From JBBQNY01 sp038221545 (GTDB lineage: Bacteria > Pseudomonadota > Gammaproteobacteria > Xanthomonadales > Ahniellaceae), in the NCBI GenBank assembly GCA_038221545.1, contig JBBRIE010000119.1:1-8659 (forward strand): a stretch of 8,659 nt of DNA, given 5' to 3'. The position numbers were made by a program, and so were the translations under genes. The notes beneath the pieces are model-generated. The model did not search any database, was not told the origin of the DNA, and was given only the letters and a program-made list of their open reading frames with translations. Shown in pieces: positions 6,524 through 8,659 of the stretch; the stretch's first letter is position 1; every line of letters starts with the position of its first letter.

Positions 6524-7978
6524 ATGTCCAGCATCGTCTGGTTTCGCCGGGACCTGCGCGTCGCTGACAACCCGACGTTGCAGGCTGCCTGCCTGAGTTG
6601 CGGGGACATCGCTTTCGTGTACGTCCACGCGCCGGAAGAAGAAGCGCCCTGGGCGCCCGGCGCGGCGAGTCGCTGGTGGCTGCACCATTCCCTGGCGGCG
6701 CTCGACGCCGAGCTCGCGAAGCGGGGACAGCGGCTGCTCATCCTGCGCGGCGCGAGCGCGCCGGTCCTTGCGGCCCTGGCGAAGGACATCGGAGCCCGCG
6801 ACATCCATGCCGGGACGCTGATGGAGCCCGCTATCCGTTGTCGCGATGAAGTCGTCCGCCAGCACCTGGCGGAGCAGGGAATTGCGTTGCACCTGCATGC
6901 TCCGAACCTTCTGAGCGATCCCGAAGCCGTGCGAACCGCGAAGGGAGAGCCCTACCGCGTATTCACGCCGTTCTGGCGGCAGGTGCGCAGCAAGCTCATG
7001 CCTGACGCGCCGGGCCCGGTTCCGCAACTCCCGAATCCTCCCGGGGTTTCGGTCCAGCGCGATGCGCTCGATGCGCTGCGACTGTTGCCACGCGTCGCAT
7101 GGGACTTTGGCTTCGATGCCGACTGGACTCCGGGCGAAGCAGGGGCGCATCGCGCCCTGTCGGATTTCATGGACGACGTTTCGCGCTATGCGGAAGCCCG
7201 GAATCGGCCCGACCAGGCCGGCACTTCACGACTTTCGCCGCACCTGCATTTCGGAGAGATCACCCCGCGGCAGATCGCCTGGGCCATGCGGGGTCGCGGC
7301 CAGTTCGATCCGGGCGAAGCCTTCCTGCGAGAACTCGGCTGGCGCGAGTTCTGCCACCACCTCCTCTGGCACTTTCCGTACACGACAGATGCCCCGATGG
7401 ATGCGCGGTTCGCCGACTATCCATGGCAGCAGCCTCCGGATCCCGCGCTTCTCGCCGCCTGGCAACAGGGCCGCACGGGCATTCCGATGGTCGATGCCGG
7501 GATGCGGGAGCTATGGCACACGGGCTGGATGCATAACCGCGTGCGCATGATCGTCGCCTCGTTGCTGACCAAGAACCTGCGCATCCACTGGTTGCACGGC
7601 GCGCGCTGGTTCTGGGACACGCTGGTCGACGCCGACCTCGCCAACAACACCGCCGGTTGGCAATGGACCGCAGGCTCGGGTGCCGACGCCGCGCCTTATT
7701 TCCGGATCTTCAATCCGGTCCTTCAGGGACAGAGGTTCGACCCTCGCGGCGACTACGTGCGTCGCTGGATCCCTGAACTTTCGAAGGTACCGGCTCCTTC
7801 AATCCATTCTCCCTGGACGCTTTCCGTCGCCGAGCAGCGCGATTTCGGCATCGACGACACCCCTTACGCGAGGCCGCTCATCGACCTGGCGCAGACGCGC
7901 AACCGTGCCCTCGAAGGCCTGGCCGAGATGCGCAACGCCCGGCCCCACGACGCTCGCGCGAACTCCCAACCGGGCTGA
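6524..7978 (+). CDS. phrB: Deoxyribodipyrimidine photolyase (class I CPD photolyase type)
   Basis: This flavoenzyme uses blue light to reverse UV-induced cyclobutane pyrimidine dimers. The 484-residue product starts with the photolyase alpha/beta antenna-domain signature SIVWFRRDLRVADNPTL. The C-terminal FAD domain contains TSRLSPHLHFGEITPRQI (234-251), FLRELGWREFCHHLLW (267-282) and WMHNRVRMIVASLLTKNL (335-352). It also contains DADLANNTAGWQWTAGSGADAAPYFRIFNP (369-398), including the flavin-facing Asn374. By spacing against the E. coli enzyme, the electron-transfer tryptophans are Trp379, Trp356 and probably Trp301. Length is normal (about 470-485), and all key regions are intact. A good Shine-Dalgarno, GGGGAGAG, lies ten bases before ATG 6524. 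The antenna cofactor cannot be assigned from what I can see. The gene is divergent from the LexA-like regulator, which may control it; that link is inferred from position only. A member with (6-4) or cryptochrome function is less likely. Confidence 0.95.
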   Translation: MSSIVWFRRDLRVADNPTLQAACLSCGDIAFVYVHAPEEEAPWAPGAASRWWLHHSLAALDAELAKRGQRLLILRGASAPVLAALAKDIGARDIHAGTLMEPAIRCRDEVVRQHLAEQGIALHLHAPNLLSDPEAVRTAKGEPYRVFTPFWRQVRSKLMPDAPGPVPQLPNPPGVSVQRDALDALRLLPRVAWDFGFDADWTPGEAGAHRALSDFMDDVSRYAEARNRPDQAGTSRLSPHLHFGEITPRQIAWAMRGRGQFDPGEAFLRELGWREFCHHLLWHFPYTTDAPMDARFADYPWQQPPDPALLAAWQQGRTGIPMVDAGMRELWHTGWMHNRVRMIVASLLTKNLRIHWLHGARWFWDTLVDADLANNTAGWQWTAGSGADAAPYFRIFNPVLQGQRFDPRGDYVRRWIPELSKVPAPSIHSPWTLSVAEQRDFGIDDTPYARPLIDLAQTRNRALEGLAEMRNARPHDARANSQPG

Positions 7979-8048
7979 CGAGGAGGATCTGACCACTTGC
8001 CACGCGTCGGGATCGACGCCATTGCAGCCGCTCGGAGTCGGAGATGGA

Positions 8049-8071
8049 TGGCCTCCTTGCACGCGAGGCCA
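8049..8071 (+). terminator. Possible stem-loop terminator downstream of the photolyase
   Basis: A perfect 7-bp stem (TGGCCTC/GAGGCCA) with a 9-nt loop lies about 70 bp after the photolyase stop. It is GC-rich but lacks the T-run of an intrinsic terminator, so it may only protect the mRNA end, or have no role. Confidence 0.25.
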
Positions 8072-8148
8072 AGACGACAGCCTGACGCTCCCCGATCCCC
8101 ATGACGTTCGGCCGGCATGCGATGACCGCATCGCGGGGGTGCGTGCCC

Positions 8149-8177
8149 CGGACAGGACCGTAGCCGCCGGTTACCAT
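8149..8177 (+). promoter_or_regulatory. Candidate promoter of the WS/DGAT-family gene
   Basis: CGGACA (8149-8154) and TACCAT (8172-8177) are 17 bp apart, each matching four of six sigma-70 consensus positions. The implied start near 8184 gives a leader of about 20 nt that includes the Shine-Dalgarno GGGGAG at 8195-8200. Confidence 0.4.
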
Positions 8178-8204
8178 CGTGGCCGGGCTGCGAAGGGGAG
8201 CGTG

Positions 8205-8659
8205 ATGCCGGAGACGAAGGTGGCGCGCGGCGAGCGCGAACCGATGGCGCGGGTCGATACCGCGTGGCTGCGCATGGAGGCGCCCACCAACCGCATGATG
8301 ATCACGGGAGTGATGACCTTCGCGACGCCGTTGGCGCTGGAGAAGCTCAAGGACGTCATCGCCCGCCGCTTCCTCGCGTTTCGCCGTTTCCGGCAGAAGG
8401 CCGTGGATGCACCGGCCGGAGCGTTCTGGGAGGACGACAACGACTTCGATCTCGACTGGCACGTGCGCGTAACGGCATTGCCCGGCAAAGCCGGGAAAGC
8501 CGAGCTGCAGAGCCTGGCGAGCCAGCTCGCGTCGACTCCGCTCGACCTGGCACGTCCCCTCTGGCAATTCCACCTGGTCGAACGATTCGGTGGCGGATCG
8601 GCGCTGGTGACGCGCCTGCATCACTGCTACGCCGACGGCATGGCGCTGGTCCAGGTAAT
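8205..8659 (+). CDS. Wax ester synthase / diacylglycerol acyltransferase family protein (N-terminal part, open at right edge)
   Basis: 151 codons are visible before the window ends. Members of the WS/DGAT family join acyl-CoA to fatty alcohols or diacylglycerol, making wax esters or triacylglycerol at the membrane and lipid droplets. The visible part shows the family start pattern VDTAWLRMEAPTNRMMITGVMTF (17-39). It then has FRRFRQK (59-65), the segment TPLDLARPLWQFHLVE (111-126) and the catalytic HHxxxDG motif as HHCYADG (139-145). All are in the expected order and the active-site histidine pair is intact. GGGGAG at 8195-8200 supports ATG 8205. A GTG directly before it (8202) is too close to that site, and the internal ATG at 8244 lacks one. 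Whether the full enzyme makes wax esters, triacylglycerol or another ester cannot be told from the N-terminal third. It follows the photolyase in the same direction but appears to have its own promoter. Confidence 0.93.
   Translation, partial: MPETKVARGEREPMARVDTAWLRMEAPTNRMMITGVMTFATPLALEKLKDVIARRFLAFRRFRQKAVDAPAGAFWEDDNDFDLDWHVRVTALPGKAGKAELQSLASQLASTPLDLARPLWQFHLVERFGGGSALVTRLHHCYADGMALVQV

Larger units (their letters stand above)
7979..8204. other. Intergenic region between photolyase and acyltransferase, with hairpins
   Basis: A 226-bp gap with no convincing gene. It holds three stem-loop candidates: TGGCCTC-N9-GAGGCCA (8049-8071), GCGATG-N4-CATCGC (8119-8134) and CGGGG-N7-CCCCG (8134-8150). 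It also holds a candidate promoter for the acyltransferase. None of the stems is followed by a T-run. Confidence 0.5.

Noticed and set aside
6373..6804. Longer 441-residue version of the LexA-like protein starting at 6804
   Set aside because: The extension would run antisense through the first 280 bases of the photolyase gene and across the divergent promoter region, and its residues show no domain.
1..8659. Dedicated anti-phage system, CRISPR array, IS element or tRNA/rRNA gene
   Set aside because: No regularly spaced repeats, transposase motifs, terminal inverted repeats or structured RNA gene signatures were seen. The genes are metabolic, repair and regulatory.

Overview
This is a GC-rich, densely coding chromosomal window with no mobile element, RNA gene or CRISPR array that I can see. 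The protein families fit a high-GC Beta- or Gammaproteobacterium of the Xanthomonadales/Nevskiales/Burkholderiales kind. IspG reads closely like the Xanthomonas-type enzyme. The 558-residue protein beside it resembles a family I associate with betaproteobacteria. A wax-ester-synthase-type acyltransferase begins at the right edge. The lineage is inferred from recall, not from a search.

Layout, left to right. A flavin-dependent NAD(P)H oxidoreductase on the minus strand is cut by the left edge. A 330-bp divergent intergenic region follows, then a plus-strand protein with a PilZ-like C-terminal domain, then ispG (isoprenoid precursor synthesis). Converging on ispG with a 13-bp gap is a minus-strand two-gene unit: a LexA-like regulator followed by a DMT/EamA-family transporter, joined by an ATGA stop/start overlap. 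Divergent from that unit, across about 150 bp, is a class I photolyase. After a structured 226-bp gap, a WS/DGAT-family acyltransferase starts and leaves the window.

The most notable object is the LexA-like regulator at 5479-6372. It has a recognisable LexA winged helix and an S24/LexA C-terminal fold. However, the nucleophilic Ser is replaced by Arg, the general-base Lys by Gly, and the Ala-Gly cleavage site by Glu-Glu. It should therefore not self-cleave in a RecA-driven SOS response. It also carries a roughly 95-residue Pro/Ser/Ala-rich N-terminal extension containing a QLDLW pentapeptide that resembles a beta-clamp-binding motif. Its head-to-head position with a photolyase gene suggests a non-canonical regulator of light-dependent DNA repair, possibly with a transporter in its own operon. 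This is inference from motifs and context.
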